Positions 52,526-63,976 of a DNA stretch of 64,000 bases are shown one piece after another; the stretch's first letter is position 1; the number at the start of each line of letters is the position of its first letter. The notes under the pieces were generated by a model. The model saw only the letters and a program-made list of their open reading frames with translations, was not told the origin of the DNA and did not search any database. A program made the position numbers and the translations under genes. Source of the DNA: Pseudomonas donghuensis (GTDB taxonomy: Bacteria; Pseudomonadota; Gammaproteobacteria; Pseudomonadales; Pseudomonadaceae). Location of the stretch: assembly GCF_000259195.1 (NCBI RefSeq), contig NZ_JH650767.1, positions 115,694 to 179,693 on the forward strand. The letters run 5' to 3'.

Positions 52526-53359
52526 TTAGCCGAGTACGGTCCACAGGGCGAAACAGGCGTACCAGAGCACTGCCGAGCGCAGCAGCAGCTCCCACAGGTT
52601 GTCGAGGCCGAGCAGGCCATCGGGGCCTGCCGACGCGTTGCCGGGCAGTTCAGCGGCGACGCGGCCGACCGAGTCGATCAAGCCGGCCGCGCTGATGTGC
52701 CAGTTCAGCAGTTCGTGCAACATCACCCGGCTGACTGCAACGAAGTTGCCGACCAGGGCGAAGCTGACGCCCAGCACGCGCACCGGCGCCCAGTCAAAGG
52801 CGTGGCGCAGTTGCAAGGCATGGTCGCGCAGCACAGGGGTACGCCCATGCTCGGCGGTCAGTGCCAGCAGCCGATACGCCAGGGCTGCGGCCGGGCCGAG
52901 GAGGAAGTACCAGAAAATCACCGCAAAAAAGCTCTGGTAGGCCTGCCACAACAGGTTGCCCTGCACCCGCTCCAGCAGGGCCTGGGCATTGTCGGCGGTC
53001 AAACCCAGGTCGCGCTCGGCGACATGCACCGCTGCTTGCTCGTCACCGCGCCGCCAGGCATCGCGAAACGGCCCTTGGGCGGCCTTGATGTCGCCCCGGC
53101 CGAGGCTGTAGATCAGCACCAGCAGGTGCACCGGCAAGGCCAGCAAGCCATAGGCCACCGGCTCCAGCACGTGCAGCAGCAAGGCCAGCAAGGCCACCGG
53201 CAGCAACACCAGGATGGTCAGCACCCACCAGGGATGGCGCCTGCCGTCACGCTCCAGGCGGGTAAGTTCGGTGACATAAAAACCGTCGCGTTGCAGACGC
53301 TGGCGCAGGGCCGAGAATTTCTCGAACCACAACACCAGCAACAACACCAGAAAACTCAT
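52526..53359 (-). CDS. ampE: Regulatory signalling protein AmpE
   Basis: A 277-residue inner-membrane protein of the AmpE/CobD-like family encoded with ampD. VLLLVLWFEKFSALRQRLQR and WHISAAGLIDSVGRVAAELP are recognisable. About four membrane helices are predicted. Its ATG overlaps the ampD stop by four bases. AmpE is thought to sense or signal in beta-lactamase induction, but its molecular role is not settled. Confidence 0.9.
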   Translation of the reverse strand: MSFLVLLLVLWFEKFSALRQRLQRDGFYVTELTRLERDGRRHPWWVLTILVLLPVALLALLLHVLEPVAYGLLALPVHLLVLIYSLGRGDIKAAQGPFRDAWRRGDEQAAVHVAERDLGLTADNAQALLERVQGNLLWQAYQSFFAVIFWYFLLGPAAALAYRLLALTAEHGRTPVLRDHALQLRHAFDWAPVRVLGVSFALVGNFVAVSRVMLHELLNWHISAAGLIDSVGRVAAELPGNASAGPDGLLGLDNLWELLLRSAVLWYACFALWTVLG

Positions 53360-53922
53360 GCTTCGTCCTCCTTGTCCTTGAGGCTTGCGCGGTAGCGCAG
53401 CCAGTCAAAAGCGCCACCGGGGTCGGTCTTGCGTCCCGGAGCAATGTCGCTGTGGCCCTGAATCCGTTCAGTGCCAATGGCCGGCCAGGCGTCCTGGATC
53501 TGCCGGGTCAATGCTTGCAGTGCCTGGTACTGGGCATCGGTGAAGGGCAGCTCGTCAGTGCCTTCAAGCTCGATGCCGATGGAAAAGTCGTTGCACGCCT
53601 CGCGCCCCTCGAAACAGGACACCCCGGCATGCCAGGCACGCTCCAGACAGGAGACAAACTGCGTGACCTTGCCGTCACGTTCGATGAGGAAATGCGCCGA
53701 CACGCGCAGGTGCTTGATGCCTTCGAAATAGGGGTGCTCGCTGGCATCCAGCCGGTTCTGGAAGAACTCCTGGACCTTACCGGTACCAAATTGCGCCGGC
53801 GGCAGGCTGATGTTGTGGATAACCAGCAGGGAGATGACTTCGCCTTCGGCGCGGGCATTGCAATTGGGCGAAGGACAATGGCAGACGCCGGCGAACCAGC
53901 CAGTAGCGCGGTCCAGTTGCAT
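53356..53922 (-). CDS. ampD: 1,6-anhydro-N-acetylmuramyl-L-alanine amidase AmpD
   Basis: A 188-residue cytosolic zinc amidase that cleaves anhydro-muropeptides in peptidoglycan recycling. Loss derepresses AmpC in many Pseudomonas. The zinc ligands His36 (VIHNISLPP), His157 (QGHSDIAPG) and Asp167 (RKTDPGG) are present, and GTGKVQEFFQNRLDASEHPY completes the family core. First gene of ampDE. Confidence 0.95.
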   Translation of the reverse strand: MQLDRATGWFAGVCHCPSPNCNARAEGEVISLLVIHNISLPPAQFGTGKVQEFFQNRLDASEHPYFEGIKHLRVSAHFLIERDGKVTQFVSCLERAWHAGVSCFEGREACNDFSIGIELEGTDELPFTDAQYQALQALTRQIQDAWPAIGTERIQGHSDIAPGRKTDPGGAFDWLRYRASLKDKEDEA

Positions 53923-54001
53923 AGAAAATCCTGAGACACGGGGGCACCGGCTCAGTATGCCCCGTGGTGGCTATAGTTGCATCGTTAAAACGCGTAGGAA
54001 T

Positions 54002-56200
54002 CTAGCGTGCCTGCGCCTGACGCAACTGGCTGAGCACCGAGTCCAGTGCCCGGTCGAACAACAGGGTGTCGTCCAGCAAGCGTACATGGCCGCGGCGCAA
54101 GGCCACGGCCAGGGCCATGCGCGACCATTCGCGGACTTTGAGCCCGGTACGGTTGACGAAAATAAAACGGTCGGTGCTGTCGATCTGGGCAATCAGCTTG
54201 CAGCGCTGCACTTCATCGTCGCCGATCAACTCGACCCAGGCGCCAATACGCAGACGCTCGACCTGCAACAACGCCGGGTCGTCATCGGCCAGGCGCACCA
54301 GGGAAGCTTCCGACTCACCGCCTTCGGGGGCACGCAAGACGATTTCATCGAGCACCAGCACCCGTTCGCTGGCATTGACAGGGATAACGCGCCCGCCCTC
54401 CACCGCGGTATCGAACAGCTGCACATGCAGGGTTTCGAGCTGGGCGAAGAACTCGCTGGTGGCAAAGGGATCGAACGCGGCGCCGGCGAGGCCATCGCGC
54501 AACGCCTTGAGTAGCCCCGGCACCAGTTCCAGCAGGCGCAGGCGTGCCTGCTCGTCACTGTGCGGCTGCACGCTCCAGATCAGTTCATCCATGGTTTCCA
54601 GCGCTTCAAGCCATTGGCGAGAGGTGTCGCCGTGTTTGAGACAGGCGAGCAACAGCACCTGACTCCAGGCCTGTTCGAGAAAACGCACCACCACCCGCGG
54701 CAACGAACGGCCAAGCAGGCGCTGATTGAATTCCTGCTGCACCCGCTGACGCGCCAGTGCGGTACGTGCGCGGCCTTCTTCGGCATCGCGGGTGCGCTGC
54801 TCAAGCAACTCATTGCGGCGTCGCTCGTCACTGCTGAAGGCAAGAAACTCGGCGAGCAGTTCAGAGAAGATCGCCGGGTCATCGACAAAGTCGCTGAGCA
54901 GGCGCTGAACGATTTTTTCCACCCGCAGGTACAGGCTGTCGCGCTGGCAATCATCGCTGGCTCCCCAACCCATGGCCGCCGTGGCAATCTCGTTGAGCAA
55001 GCGCCGGGCCGGGTGGTTGCTGCGGCTGAAGAAGCTCTTGTCGAGCACCGCCACCTTGAGCATCGGGATCTGCAGGCGACCAATCAGGGCTCGCAGCGAG
55101 TGCGGCAGGTTGCGATCGCCAAGGATGAACTCGAAGAGCATGGCAATGAGGTTGATGACATCCTCGTCGACCACCTCGATCTTGCGGTAGGTGCCGCTTT
55201 TGACGCTGACCCGGGTCAGCAGTTGTTGCAGCTGTTGGTGCAGGTCGAAATCGTCACTCTCAGAGGTAGGCGGCACGTAGTGCTGCAGGTGCGAGAGCAG
55301 GCGCAACAGGTCACGGGTGCTGATCGCCTGCACCTGCTCGCAGGCCTCAAGGCGCGGGGCAACACGCCCGCGTACCGGCGAGAGCAAGGCCTGCAGCGAG
55401 GCGAACACCGCCTGGCCGTTGGCATCCAGCGGGTTGCTGTGCGGTTTGCTGTCGCCCTGGCTGGCCGACGGCTCGCATTCGGCCAGTGGCCGCTCCCGAG
55501 CCCGGCGTCGCGGCACGGCCTTGAGCTCGGGCAGCACGCCGGTGGCGATCAACAACTGGTTGGCTTCGCCGTACAACGGGTCGGCATCCTGCAGCACATA
55601 ACGCTCGAACAGCTTGAGAATGATCAGTTTGACCTTGATCCCCACTCCCAGGCTGCGCCCGGCGCGCAAAAAATAATCACAGAGCATCGCCGGGCCCAGC
55701 GGGTTGCACGCATCGTCCAGCGTCTGGCCCAACAGGGCGCCGAAGCGCAAGGTCAACTGGTTCAGGGCGATGCCGTCGCGCGCCAGTACCCGCGCGACCA
55801 TGGCATCCAGGGCCATGTTGCGCTCCAGCTCATCGTTGGCCACCAGGGTCAGGCGCTCGCAGGCATCGCTACGCAGGGCCGGCAGTGCATCGGACTGACC
55901 GATCTGCACGAAGGCTTCATAGAAGTGGTCGAGATAGCCGCGCTCGATGTTCTTGCGCTTGAGGCGCAGGTCGCGCATGGCTTCGAAAAGGATGTTCTGT
56001 TCAACATTGTTGGCGGCCTTGTCGGCCATCTCGAACAGCGTATCGTCAGCGTTGTCGAATAGCGCCTGCAGGCTTTGGCGCAGCTGCAGCGCGGCCTTGT
56101 CACGGACCTGAAGAAGCACCACCGGCAGACGAGCGAGGGGCGCATTGTGCGCCTGTTCGGTGATGGCCTTGATCGGCACCACCTTCCCGTCGTTGTGCAT
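54002..56200 (-). CDS. DUF1631 family protein
   Basis: A 732-residue, largely helical cytosolic protein of the DUF1631 family. AALQLRQSLQALFDNADDTL and LFEAMRDLRLKRKNIERGYL near the N-terminus, and PHSLRALIGRLQIPMLKVAV with DKSFFSRSNHPARRLLNEIA in the middle, are the typical blocks. The C-terminal part has a beta region with ADDDPALLQVERLRIGAWVE that resembles a small PilZ-like barrel. AAGGAG precedes the ATG. Function not established. Confidence 0.88.
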   Translation of the reverse strand: MHNDGKVVPIKAITEQAHNAPLARLPVVLLQVRDKAALQLRQSLQALFDNADDTLFEMADKAANNVEQNILFEAMRDLRLKRKNIERGYLDHFYEAFVQIGQSDALPALRSDACERLTLVANDELERNMALDAMVARVLARDGIALNQLTLRFGALLGQTLDDACNPLGPAMLCDYFLRAGRSLGVGIKVKLIILKLFERYVLQDADPLYGEANQLLIATGVLPELKAVPRRRARERPLAECEPSASQGDSKPHSNPLDANGQAVFASLQALLSPVRGRVAPRLEACEQVQAISTRDLLRLLSHLQHYVPPTSESDDFDLHQQLQQLLTRVSVKSGTYRKIEVVDEDVINLIAMLFEFILGDRNLPHSLRALIGRLQIPMLKVAVLDKSFFSRSNHPARRLLNEIATAAMGWGASDDCQRDSLYLRVEKIVQRLLSDFVDDPAIFSELLAEFLAFSSDERRRNELLEQRTRDAEEGRARTALARQRVQQEFNQRLLGRSLPRVVVRFLEQAWSQVLLLACLKHGDTSRQWLEALETMDELIWSVQPHSDEQARLRLLELVPGLLKALRDGLAGAAFDPFATSEFFAQLETLHVQLFDTAVEGGRVIPVNASERVLVLDEIVLRAPEGGESEASLVRLADDDPALLQVERLRIGAWVELIGDDEVQRCKLIAQIDSTDRFIFVNRTGLKVREWSRMALAVALRRGHVRLLDDTLLFDRALDSVLSQLRQAQAR

Positions 56201-56454
56201 CCTGGTCTCCTTGCCGGTTCGGTTTTGAGCGCTTGAACGCTCGTCAAAGCTATGACGCCAAATACAAGGCGCATTATCGAGTAAAAACCCTTCACTCGCC
56301 AGTGCACGGCACGCCGCTGCCGATAGACCCAGGTCCGGGTAAAACGCTCATTCGGCCTGACCAAAGGTCAAGCGTTGGCCACCCCTGCAGTGTTTGCTGC
56401 AAGCGCAGGCTGCCCTGCCCTATAATCCCGGGCACTTAGCTTGTGGAGCCCGCC

Positions 56455-57303
56455 ATGCCGAATTTACGCCTCGCCGACCTGACCGCCGAAATCGAAGCCA
56501 ACGTGCGCCGTGCGTTACTCGAAGACATCGGCAGCGGCGACATCACCGCCCAGTTGATCCCGGCCGAGCGCCTGGCCAAGGCCACCATCATTACCCGCGA
56601 CGACTGCGTGATTGCCGGCACGGCCTGGGTCGATGCGGTGTTCCGTCAGCTCGACCCGCGGGTGGCGGTGCACTGGCAGGTCAAGGATGGCGACCGCGCC
56701 AGCGCCAACCAGGTGCTGTTCAACCTTGAAGGCCCGGCGCGTTCGCTGCTCAGTGGCGAGCGCTCGGCGCTGAACTTCCTGCAGATGCTGTCGGGCGTTG
56801 CCACGCACGCGCAATTTCTCGCCGACAAGGTCGCCGACACCCAGGTCAAGTTGCTCGACACCCGCAAGACCCTGCCCGGCTTGCGTCTGGCGCAGAAATA
56901 CGCGGTCACCTGCGGCGGTTGCCACAACCACCGCATTGGCCTGTACGACGCGTTCCTGATCAAGGAAAACCACATCGCCGCCAGTGGCGGTATCGCCGAG
57001 GCAATCACCGCCGCCCACCGCATTGCCCCAGGCAAACCGGTGGAGATCGAGGTAGAAAGCCTGGACGAGCTCAAAGAAGCCCTGGATGCGGGCGCCGACA
57101 TCATCATGCTCGATGAGCTGAGCCTGGACGACATGCGCGAAGCGGTGCGCTTGAACGGCGGCAAGGCCAAGCTTGAAGCCAGTGGCGGCGTGACTGAAAG
57201 CACCCTGCGGGTGATTGCTGAAACGGGTGTGGACTACATCTCGATCGGGGCGATGACCAAGGATGTAAAGGCGGTGGATCTGTCGATGCGCCTTAGCCTC
57301 TGA
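56455..57303 (+). CDS. nadC: Nicotinate-nucleotide pyrophosphorylase (quinolinate phosphoribosyltransferase)
   Basis: A 282-residue enzyme converting quinolinate and PRPP to nicotinate mononucleotide, the final step of de novo NAD ring formation. [40 protein letters not shown] and [15 protein letters not shown] are conserved; [20 protein letters not shown] and [20 protein letters not shown] complete it. TGGAGCCCGCC before the ATG at 56455 decides the start. Ends at a strong terminator. Confidence 0.97.
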   Translation: MPNLRLADLTAEIEANVRRALLEDIGSGDITAQLIPAERLAKATIITRDDCVIAGTAWVDAVFRQLDPRVAVHWQVKDGDRASANQVLFNLEGPARSLLSGERSALNFLQMLSGVATHAQFLADKVADTQVKLLDTRKTLPGLRLAQKYAVTCGGCHNHRIGLYDAFLIKENHIAASGGIAEAITAAHRIAPGKPVEIEVESLDELKEALDAGADIIMLDELSLDDMREAVRLNGGKAKLEASGGVTESTLRVIAETGVDYISIGAMTKDVKAVDLSMRLSL

Positions 57304-57320
57304 GGCTGACTGCAGGTATA

Positions 57321-57350
57321 AAAAAACCGGCCTTAGGGCCGGTTTTTTTT
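57321..57350. terminator. Bidirectional terminator between nadC and trxB
   Basis: AAAAAACCGGCC-TTAG-GGCCGGTTTTTTTT: a six-base GC stem flanked by complementary A and T tracts, between the convergent nadC and trxB. Confidence 0.92.
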
Positions 57351-57362
57351 AGATTGACTCTA

Positions 57363-58349
<987 letters not shown>

Positions 58350-58460
58350 TCAATTGCCCGCATCGTATCGCCGGGATCACCGGCTGGAATAAAAAAGAAC
58401 CTGCGAAGCACTTGGGGAAGGCTTTTGGCCGCAGGTCCTGAAAAACGTTGAATCGCAGCC

Positions 58461-59060
58461 TTACAGGCTGGCGGCGTTCTCGGCCAGGTAGTCGGCAACG
58501 CCCTTGGCGTCGGCCTTCATGCCTTTCTGGCCAGGGCGCCAGCCGGCCGGGCAGACTTCACCGTGCTGTTCAGTGAACTGCAGGGCTTCGACCAGGCGGA
58601 TCATCTCGTCGACTTCGCGGCCCAGCGGCAGGTTGTTGACCACCTGGTGCTGGACAACGCCTTGCTGGTCGATCAGGAACGAGGCACGCAGGGCCACGCC
58701 GTCATCGTGCTCGATACCGTAGGCACGGGTAATCTCGTGCTTGACGTCGGCCACCATGGTGAACTCGACCGCGCCGATGCCGCCCTTCTCGACCGGGGTG
58801 CTGCGCCAGGCGTGGTGGGTGAACTGCGAGTCAATGGACACACCGACCACTTCCACACCCAGCTCGCGGAACTTGTCCATGCGATTGTTGTGGGCAATGA
58901 TTTCCGACGGGCAGACAAAGGTGAAGTCCAGCGGCCAGAAGAACAGCACGACGTATTTGCCGCGCAGGGAAGAAAGCTTGAAGCTATCGACGATCGAACC
59001 GTCGCCCAACACCGCCGCCGCATCGAAATCAGGGGCTTGCTTGTTGACCAGAATGCTCAT
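58461..59060 (-). CDS. Typical 2-Cys peroxiredoxin (AhpC/TSA family)
   Basis: A 199-residue thiol peroxidase. The peroxidatic cysteine is Cys50 in DFTFVCPSEI and the resolving one Cys170 in GEVCPAGWRPG, the AhpC/TSA order. It presumably reduces peroxides with electrons from TrxB and thioredoxin. AAGGAGTTTCC precedes the ATG. It lies 135 bases upstream of trxB on the same strand. Confidence 0.93.
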   Translation of the reverse strand: MSILVNKQAPDFDAAAVLGDGSIVDSFKLSSLRGKYVVLFFWPLDFTFVCPSEIIAHNNRMDKFRELGVEVVGVSIDSQFTHHAWRSTPVEKGGIGAVEFTMVADVKHEITRAYGIEHDDGVALRASFLIDQQGVVQHQVVNNLPLGREVDEMIRLVEALQFTEQHGEVCPAGWRPGQKGMKADAKGVADYLAENAASL

Positions 59061-59331
59061 GGAAACTCCTTGAAAATCAGAATTCGAAGGCGTTGAAAAG
59101 ATGTGCGCACTTTAGCGAGGTGGCAGAGATTAAGGAAATATCCTTAGACAATCCACCTTATAGGCCTGCTCTATTTATCAACAAAAGCGCTCGTGGTTTA
59201 TCTATGAAGCCCTGCCCGGGATGCTGCCGAGGTTTTGTTACAGCCCGTTTCTCGCTCTGCACCGCGCTTTCGCCAGGCGCACAAACTCGGTAAGGTCAGC
59301 GCGTTTGCCTTTACCCGGAGCCTTCCCCTTT

Positions 59332-60060
59332 ATGCAAGCCCCTGTCCTCTCTGGCCCACAGTACCTGCGCGAAGGGCTGAAACTGGTCCTGAGCCCGAGC
59401 CTGCGCCTGTTCGTGTTGCTGCCGCTGGCGGTCAACCTGCTGCTGTTCGTCGGCCTGATCTACTTTGCCGGCCATCAGTTCAGCCTCTGGGTCGATTCGC
59501 TGATGCCCAGCCTGCCGAGCTGGCTGAGCTTTCTCAACTACGTGCTGTGGCCGCTGTTCGTGGTTTTGGTCGGGCTGATGGTGTTCTTCACCTTTACCAT
59601 GCTGGCCAACGTCATTGCCGCGCCGTTCAATGGTTTCCTGGCGGAAAAGGTCGAAGTGGTGGTGCGCGGCACCGATGACTTCCCGGCCTTCAGCTGGGCG
59701 GAGCTCATGGCCATGGTGCCACGCACCCTCGGTCGCGAGGCGCGCAAGCTCGGCTACTTCCTGCCACGGGCGATCGGCCTGTTCATCCTCTCGCTGATCC
59801 CGGTGGTGAACATCATCGCCGCGCCGCTGTGGCTGCTGTTCGGTATCTGGATGATGGCTATCCAGTACATCGACTACCCGGCGGATAACCACAAGATGAG
59901 CTGGCAGGACATGCTCGCCTGGCTGCGCGAAAAACGCTGGCAGAGCCTGGGCTTTGGCGGTTCGGTGTACCTGGTGTTGCTGGTGCCCTTCCTCAACATC
60001 CTGATGATGCCGGCCGCAGTGGCCGGCGCCACGCTGTTCTGGGTGCGCGAACGCACCTGA
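59332..60060 (+). CDS. cysZ: Sulfate transporter CysZ
   Basis: A 242-residue inner-membrane protein with four hydrophobic stretches ([80 protein letters not shown]). [20 protein letters not shown] at the N-terminus is CysZ-like. It imports sulfate for cysteine synthesis. GGAG lies ten bases before the ATG at 59332; longer versions start in unrelated upstream sequence. Confidence 0.93.
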   Translation: MQAPVLSGPQYLREGLKLVLSPSLRLFVLLPLAVNLLLFVGLIYFAGHQFSLWVDSLMPSLPSWLSFLNYVLWPLFVVLVGLMVFFTFTMLANVIAAPFNGFLAEKVEVVVRGTDDFPAFSWAELMAMVPRTLGREARKLGYFLPRAIGLFILSLIPVVNIIAAPLWLLFGIWMMAIQYIDYPADNHKMSWQDMLAWLREKRWQSLGFGGSVYLVLLVPFLNILMMPAAVAGATLFWVRERT

Positions 60061-60099
60061 GCCCTGGCCGCGTAGCCGCCCGGCTACGCGGCGCAGCCA

Positions 60100-61416
60100 T
60101 CAGTTCGACAGCTGGTTGGAGAACTGCCCCACCGCATTGACTACCTTCTGCGCACCGTCCTGAATCTCGACGATCACCGTACCGGTCTGCCCGGCCAGGG
60201 ACAGGCCCTGCTCGGCCTGGCGCTTGCTGCTGTCGATGATATCCACCGCCGCCTTGGCCAATTGCTCATTCTGCTGCACCACGCGAGCGATTTCTTCGGT
60301 GGCGGTGCTGGTGCGCGAGGCCAGTTGCCGGACCTCGTCGGCAACCACGGCAAAGCCGCGCCCCTGCTCGCCGGCACGGGCGGCTTCGATGGCGGCGTTG
60401 AGGGCCAGCAAGTTGGTCTGCCCGGCGATGTCGCTGATGGTCTTGATGATCGAACCGATCACCTGCGACTGCTTGTCCAGCGCCTCGATGCCTTCGGCGG
60501 CTTCCTGCATGTAGGTTTCCAGGCCGCGCATGACGTCCACGGTCTGGGTCACCACCTCGGTGGCCTTGCGTGCACAGGCGTCGGTTTCCAGCGAGGTGTT
60601 GTAGGCGATGTCGGCAGCCTGGGCTACGGCGGTTTCCTGGTTGACCTGGTCGGTGATCACCGTGGCGAACTTGACCACTTTGTAGAGCACGTCGTGGGCA
60701 TCGATGATCGGGTTGTAGGACGCCTCCAGCCACACCACACGGCCATGGGCATCGATCCGCTTGAAGCGCTCGGCGACGAACTCACCATGGCGCAGTTTGT
60801 CCCAGAAGGCCTGATAGGCCACCGAGTTGTACTCCTCAGGCTCGCAGAACAAGCGGTGGTGCTTGCCCACAACCTGATCGAGCTTATAGCCCATGGTCTG
60901 CAGAAAGCGGTCGTTAGCGGTCAGCACTTCACCATTGAGGTTGAACTCGATCACCGCCGTGGAGCGCATCAGCGCCTTGATCAGGCTTTCGTGCTCGCGG
61001 GAGGTTTCGATGGTGCGGGTCAGGTCGCTCGAATGCAGGGAGAAGTACTTGATCCGCCCTTCGCTGTTTTTCACCGGCTGCAGGATCGACCGCAACCAGG
61101 CTTCCTGGCCATTGCCGCGCAGCAGGCGGAAGGCGCCATTGAGGTGCTCGCCACGGGTGATGGCGTGCTTCATGCGCTGGTAAAAGTCGAGCTGCTTGAC
61201 GTGCGGGGGAACGATTTCCTCGATGTTGCGACCAATCAGTTGATGGCCGCTATAGAGCATCTCTTTTTCGAAGTTGCTGTTGACCGATTCGATTCGCCCT
61301 TGAGGGTCGAGTTGCAACACCAGCATCTCGCTGTCGAGGCTGCTTTTGACCTGTTCCATGGACTGCAGGTCTTCACGCAGCTGGAGGATTTCTTTCTTGA
61401 GTTTGCTGTTGAACAT
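60100..61416 (-). CDS. PAS-PAS chemotaxis transducer, BdlA-like
   Basis: A 438-residue cytosolic chemoreceptor-like protein without a membrane helix. Two PAS domains (about 28-140 with [20 protein letters not shown]; about 145-265 with [20 protein letters not shown]) precede a methyl-accepting signalling domain ([20 protein letters not shown]). The architecture and length fit BdlA, the P. aeruginosa biofilm dispersion protein, and Aer-like redox sensors. No FAD motif was identified. GGGAGAGCGTC precedes the ATG. It is convergent with cysZ, 39 bases away. Confidence 0.88.
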   Translation of the reverse strand: MFNSKLKKEILQLREDLQSMEQVKSSLDSEMLVLQLDPQGRIESVNSNFEKEMLYSGHQLIGRNIEEIVPPHVKQLDFYQRMKHAITRGEHLNGAFRLLRGNGQEAWLRSILQPVKNSEGRIKYFSLHSSDLTRTIETSREHESLIKALMRSTAVIEFNLNGEVLTANDRFLQTMGYKLDQVVGKHHRLFCEPEEYNSVAYQAFWDKLRHGEFVAERFKRIDAHGRVVWLEASYNPIIDAHDVLYKVVKFATVITDQVNQETAVAQAADIAYNTSLETDACARKATEVVTQTVDVMRGLETYMQEAAEGIEALDKQSQVIGSIIKTISDIAGQTNLLALNAAIEAARAGEQGRGFAVVADEVRQLASRTSTATEEIARVVQQNEQLAKAAVDIIDSSKRQAEQGLSLAGQTGTVIVEIQDGAQKVVNAVGQFSNQLSN

Positions 61417-61593
61417 GACGCTCTCCCGGAGCGAAACCAGTCATTCGAATGCCTCTGCATCGGCTGCTGGCCAGGCAATCTTGAGTCACTTGCTGGGAAA
61501 TATTTAAGCGCTGAAAACCGCCGGCAATCAGGCGTCATCGATCTGTCATTTATTGGTCACAGAGCGGCAATCCGGGCGGTCGACACTGGCTTC

Positions 61594-62817
61594 ATGAGCA
61601 CACCGTCCCTGCATGTCACCCTGATCAGTGAAACCTTCCCACCGGAAATCAACGGCGTGGCCAATACCCTTGGCCGCCTCAGCGATGGCTTGCGCTCGCG
61701 CGGTCACCGGGTCGAGCTGGTGCGCCCGCGGCAACTGGCCGAACAGCCCTCTGCCAGCGATGAAAACCTGCTGTTGTGCCGGGGCTGGCCGTTGCCGGGG
61801 TATCCGGGTTTGCAGTGGGGCCAGGTGTCGATGCACAAGTTGATCCGCCGCTGGCGCCGGCAACGCCCCGACGTGCTGTACATCGCCACCGAAGGCCCGC
61901 TGGGCCTGAGCGCCCTGCGCGCCGCGCGGCGCCTGGGGATTGCTGTGGTCAGCGGTTTTCACACCAACTTCCAGCAATACTCCAGCGAGTACGGCCTGGG
62001 CCTGCTGGCGCGCCTGCTGACCCACTACCTGCGCTGGTTCCACCGGCGCACCCACACCACCCTGGTGCCCAGCCTCAGCCAGCGCCTGGAGCTGGAACGG
62101 CGCGGCTTCGATAATCTCAGCCTGATGGCCCGCGGGGTCGACAGCCAGCTGTTCAACCCGGCACGGCGCAATCAGGCGTTGCGTGAACAATGGGGCCTGG
62201 GCGATGACGATATCGCCCTGCTGCATGTCGGGCGCCTGGCCGCCGAGAAGAACCTCGGTTTGCTCCAGCCGTGCCTGGAGGCCCTGCAGCAGCAGTATCC
62301 ACAGCGGCGCATCAAGCTGATCGTAGTGGGTGACGGGCCCCAGCGCAGCATGCTTGAACAACACCTGCCGGGCGCAGTGTTCTGCGGCGCCCAGCGTGGC
62401 GAAACGCTGGCCGAGCACTATGCCTCGGGGGATGTGTTCCTGTTTCCCAGCCTGACCGAAACCTTCGGCAATGTGGTGCTTGAAGCCCTGGCTTCAGGCC
62501 TGGGCGTGGTCGCCTACGATGAAGCGGCAGCAGCCCAGCACATCCGCCACGGGCACAGCGGCGCACTGGCCATGCCGGGTGACGAAGCGGCCTTTATCGA
62601 TGCCGCCGCCTGGTTGCTGGAAGAGCCGGAAACCCTGCGCCGGGTGCGCCTCAATGCCCGCCAGCACGCCAGCCGCCAGGGCTGGCCGGCGATTGTCGAG
62701 CAGTTCGAAGCGCACTTGCAGGCAGCCTGCCGCCAGGGCCAGGGCCAGGGCAACGTTGCGCGCCCGAGCCCGGCAGCACTTGCAATCAAACCAGAGTCGT
62801 CAACGCCTCACGGCTGA
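61594..62817 (+). CDS. GT4-family glycosyltransferase
   Basis: A 407-residue GT-B glycosyltransferase. HVTLISETFPPEINGVANTL at the N-terminus and VVSGFHTNFQQYSSEYGLGL contain the acceptor-side glycine and His motifs. HVGRLAAEKNLGLLQPCLEA and FPSLTETFGNVVLEALASGL with the E-x7-E motif are the donor domain. It resembles alpha-mannosyltransferases of the GT4 family, such as those acting on lipids. Acceptor unknown. The last 32 bases overlap the convergent OYE gene. Confidence 0.88.
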   Translation: MSTPSLHVTLISETFPPEINGVANTLGRLSDGLRSRGHRVELVRPRQLAEQPSASDENLLLCRGWPLPGYPGLQWGQVSMHKLIRRWRRQRPDVLYIATEGPLGLSALRAARRLGIAVVSGFHTNFQQYSSEYGLGLLARLLTHYLRWFHRRTHTTLVPSLSQRLELERRGFDNLSLMARGVDSQLFNPARRNQALREQWGLGDDDIALLHVGRLAAEKNLGLLQPCLEALQQQYPQRRIKLIVVGDGPQRSMLEQHLPGAVFCGAQRGETLAEHYASGDVFLFPSLTETFGNVVLEALASGLGVVAYDEAAAAQHIRHGHSGALAMPGDEAAFIDAAAWLLEEPETLRRVRLNARQHASRQGWPAIVEQFEAHLQAACRQGQGQGNVARPSPAALAIKPESSTPHG

Positions 62818-63889
62818 ACGGCAGGATGTCCTGCTCGCGGCCATCACGCACTTTGGCTGCCCAGTCTGGGTCCACCAGCAGCGCCCGGCCGACCGCCACC
62901 AGGTCGAACTCGTCGTTGTTCAGGCGCTTGAGCAGGTTCTCAAGGCTAGCCGGCTGTGCCACTTTGTCGGTGGCGACCATGAACTGCAGGAACTCGCCAT
63001 CCAGGCCGACGCTACCGACGGTGATGGTCGGCTTGCCGGTGAGCTGGCGGGTCCAGCCGGCCAGGTTGAGGTCCGAGCCTTCGAACTCCGGCTCCCAGAA
63101 GCGCCGGGTCGAGCAATGGAAGATATCCACACCGGCGTCGACCAACGGCTGCAGGAACGCCCCCAGCGCCTCGGCGCTCTGCACCAGGCGCGCGCTGTAA
63201 TCCTGCTGCTTCCACTGCGAGAAGCGGAAAATGATCGGGAAGTCCGGGCCCACCGCCGCGCGCACCGCCTCAATCAGCTCGATGGCAAATCGCGAACGGC
63301 CAGCCAGGTCGCCACCATACTCGTCGCTGCGCTGGTTGCTGGCGTCCCAAAAGAACTGGTCGATCAGGTAGCCATGGGCGCCATGGATCTCGACACCGTC
63401 CATACCAATGGCCTGGGCGTCGCGGGCAGCCTGAGCAAAAGCCTCGATCACTTCACGGATATCGGCCTTGGTCATGCCGTGCACCACCACCTGGCCATCC
63501 TTGAGCTTCTCGCTCGGACCATGGCCCGGCACGCTGGCATCCGGCTCGGTGCCCAGGCGGCGCACGCTACCCACGTGCCAGAGCTGCGGAACGATGCGTC
63601 CGCCTTCGGCATGCACGGCTTCGACGACTTTTTTCCAGCCGGCCAGGGCGTCTTCCCCGTAAAAACGCGGCACATTCGGGTAGCCATTGGCGGCTTTGTG
63701 GCCGACCGTGGTGCCTTCAGTGATGATCAGGCCGACGCCTGCCGCGGCGCGGCGGCGGTAGTATTCCACCACTTGCGCGTGCGGTACGCCGCCAGGGCAG
63801 AAGGTACGGGTCATCGGTGCCATGACCACCCGGCTTGGCAGCGCGAGGGTACCCAGTTGGAAGGGAGTGAAGAGTGCGTTGGCGGACAT
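62786..63889 (-). CDS. Old Yellow Enzyme family NADH:flavin oxidoreductase
   Basis: A 367-residue FMN enzyme of the OYE family, of the N-ethylmaleimide/12-oxophytodienoate reductase kind, which reduces activated C=C bonds. RVVMAPMTRTFCPGGVPHAQ and VEIHGAHGYLIDQFFWDASN contain FMN contacts and the substrate His pair of the HGAH motif. SDEYGGDLAGRSRFAIELIE and DLVAVGRALLVDPDWAAKVR close the barrel. TGGAGCGCC precedes the ATG. Likely a detoxification role. Confidence 0.9.
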   Translation of the reverse strand: MSANALFTPFQLGTLALPSRVVMAPMTRTFCPGGVPHAQVVEYYRRRAAAGVGLIITEGTTVGHKAANGYPNVPRFYGEDALAGWKKVVEAVHAEGGRIVPQLWHVGSVRRLGTEPDASVPGHGPSEKLKDGQVVVHGMTKADIREVIEAFAQAARDAQAIGMDGVEIHGAHGYLIDQFFWDASNQRSDEYGGDLAGRSRFAIELIEAVRAAVGPDFPIIFRFSQWKQQDYSARLVQSAEALGAFLQPLVDAGVDIFHCSTRRFWEPEFEGSDLNLAGWTRQLTGKPTITVGSVGLDGEFLQFMVATDKVAQPASLENLLKRLNNDEFDLVAVGRALLVDPDWAAKVRDGREQDILPFSREALTTLV

Positions 63890-63976
63890 GGGGCGCTCCA
63901 GGGAATGGGGAATGCGCCTGAGGATAGGGGGAGCCGTTCGGGTGGCCCAGTACTATTGATCTGGGTGATTGAACAG

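Noticed and set aside
60262..61593. N-terminal extension of the glycosyltransferase frame by some 440 residues
   Set aside because: The extension is antisense to the BdlA-like gene and has no domain; the real start at 61594 opens the GT4 N-terminal motif.
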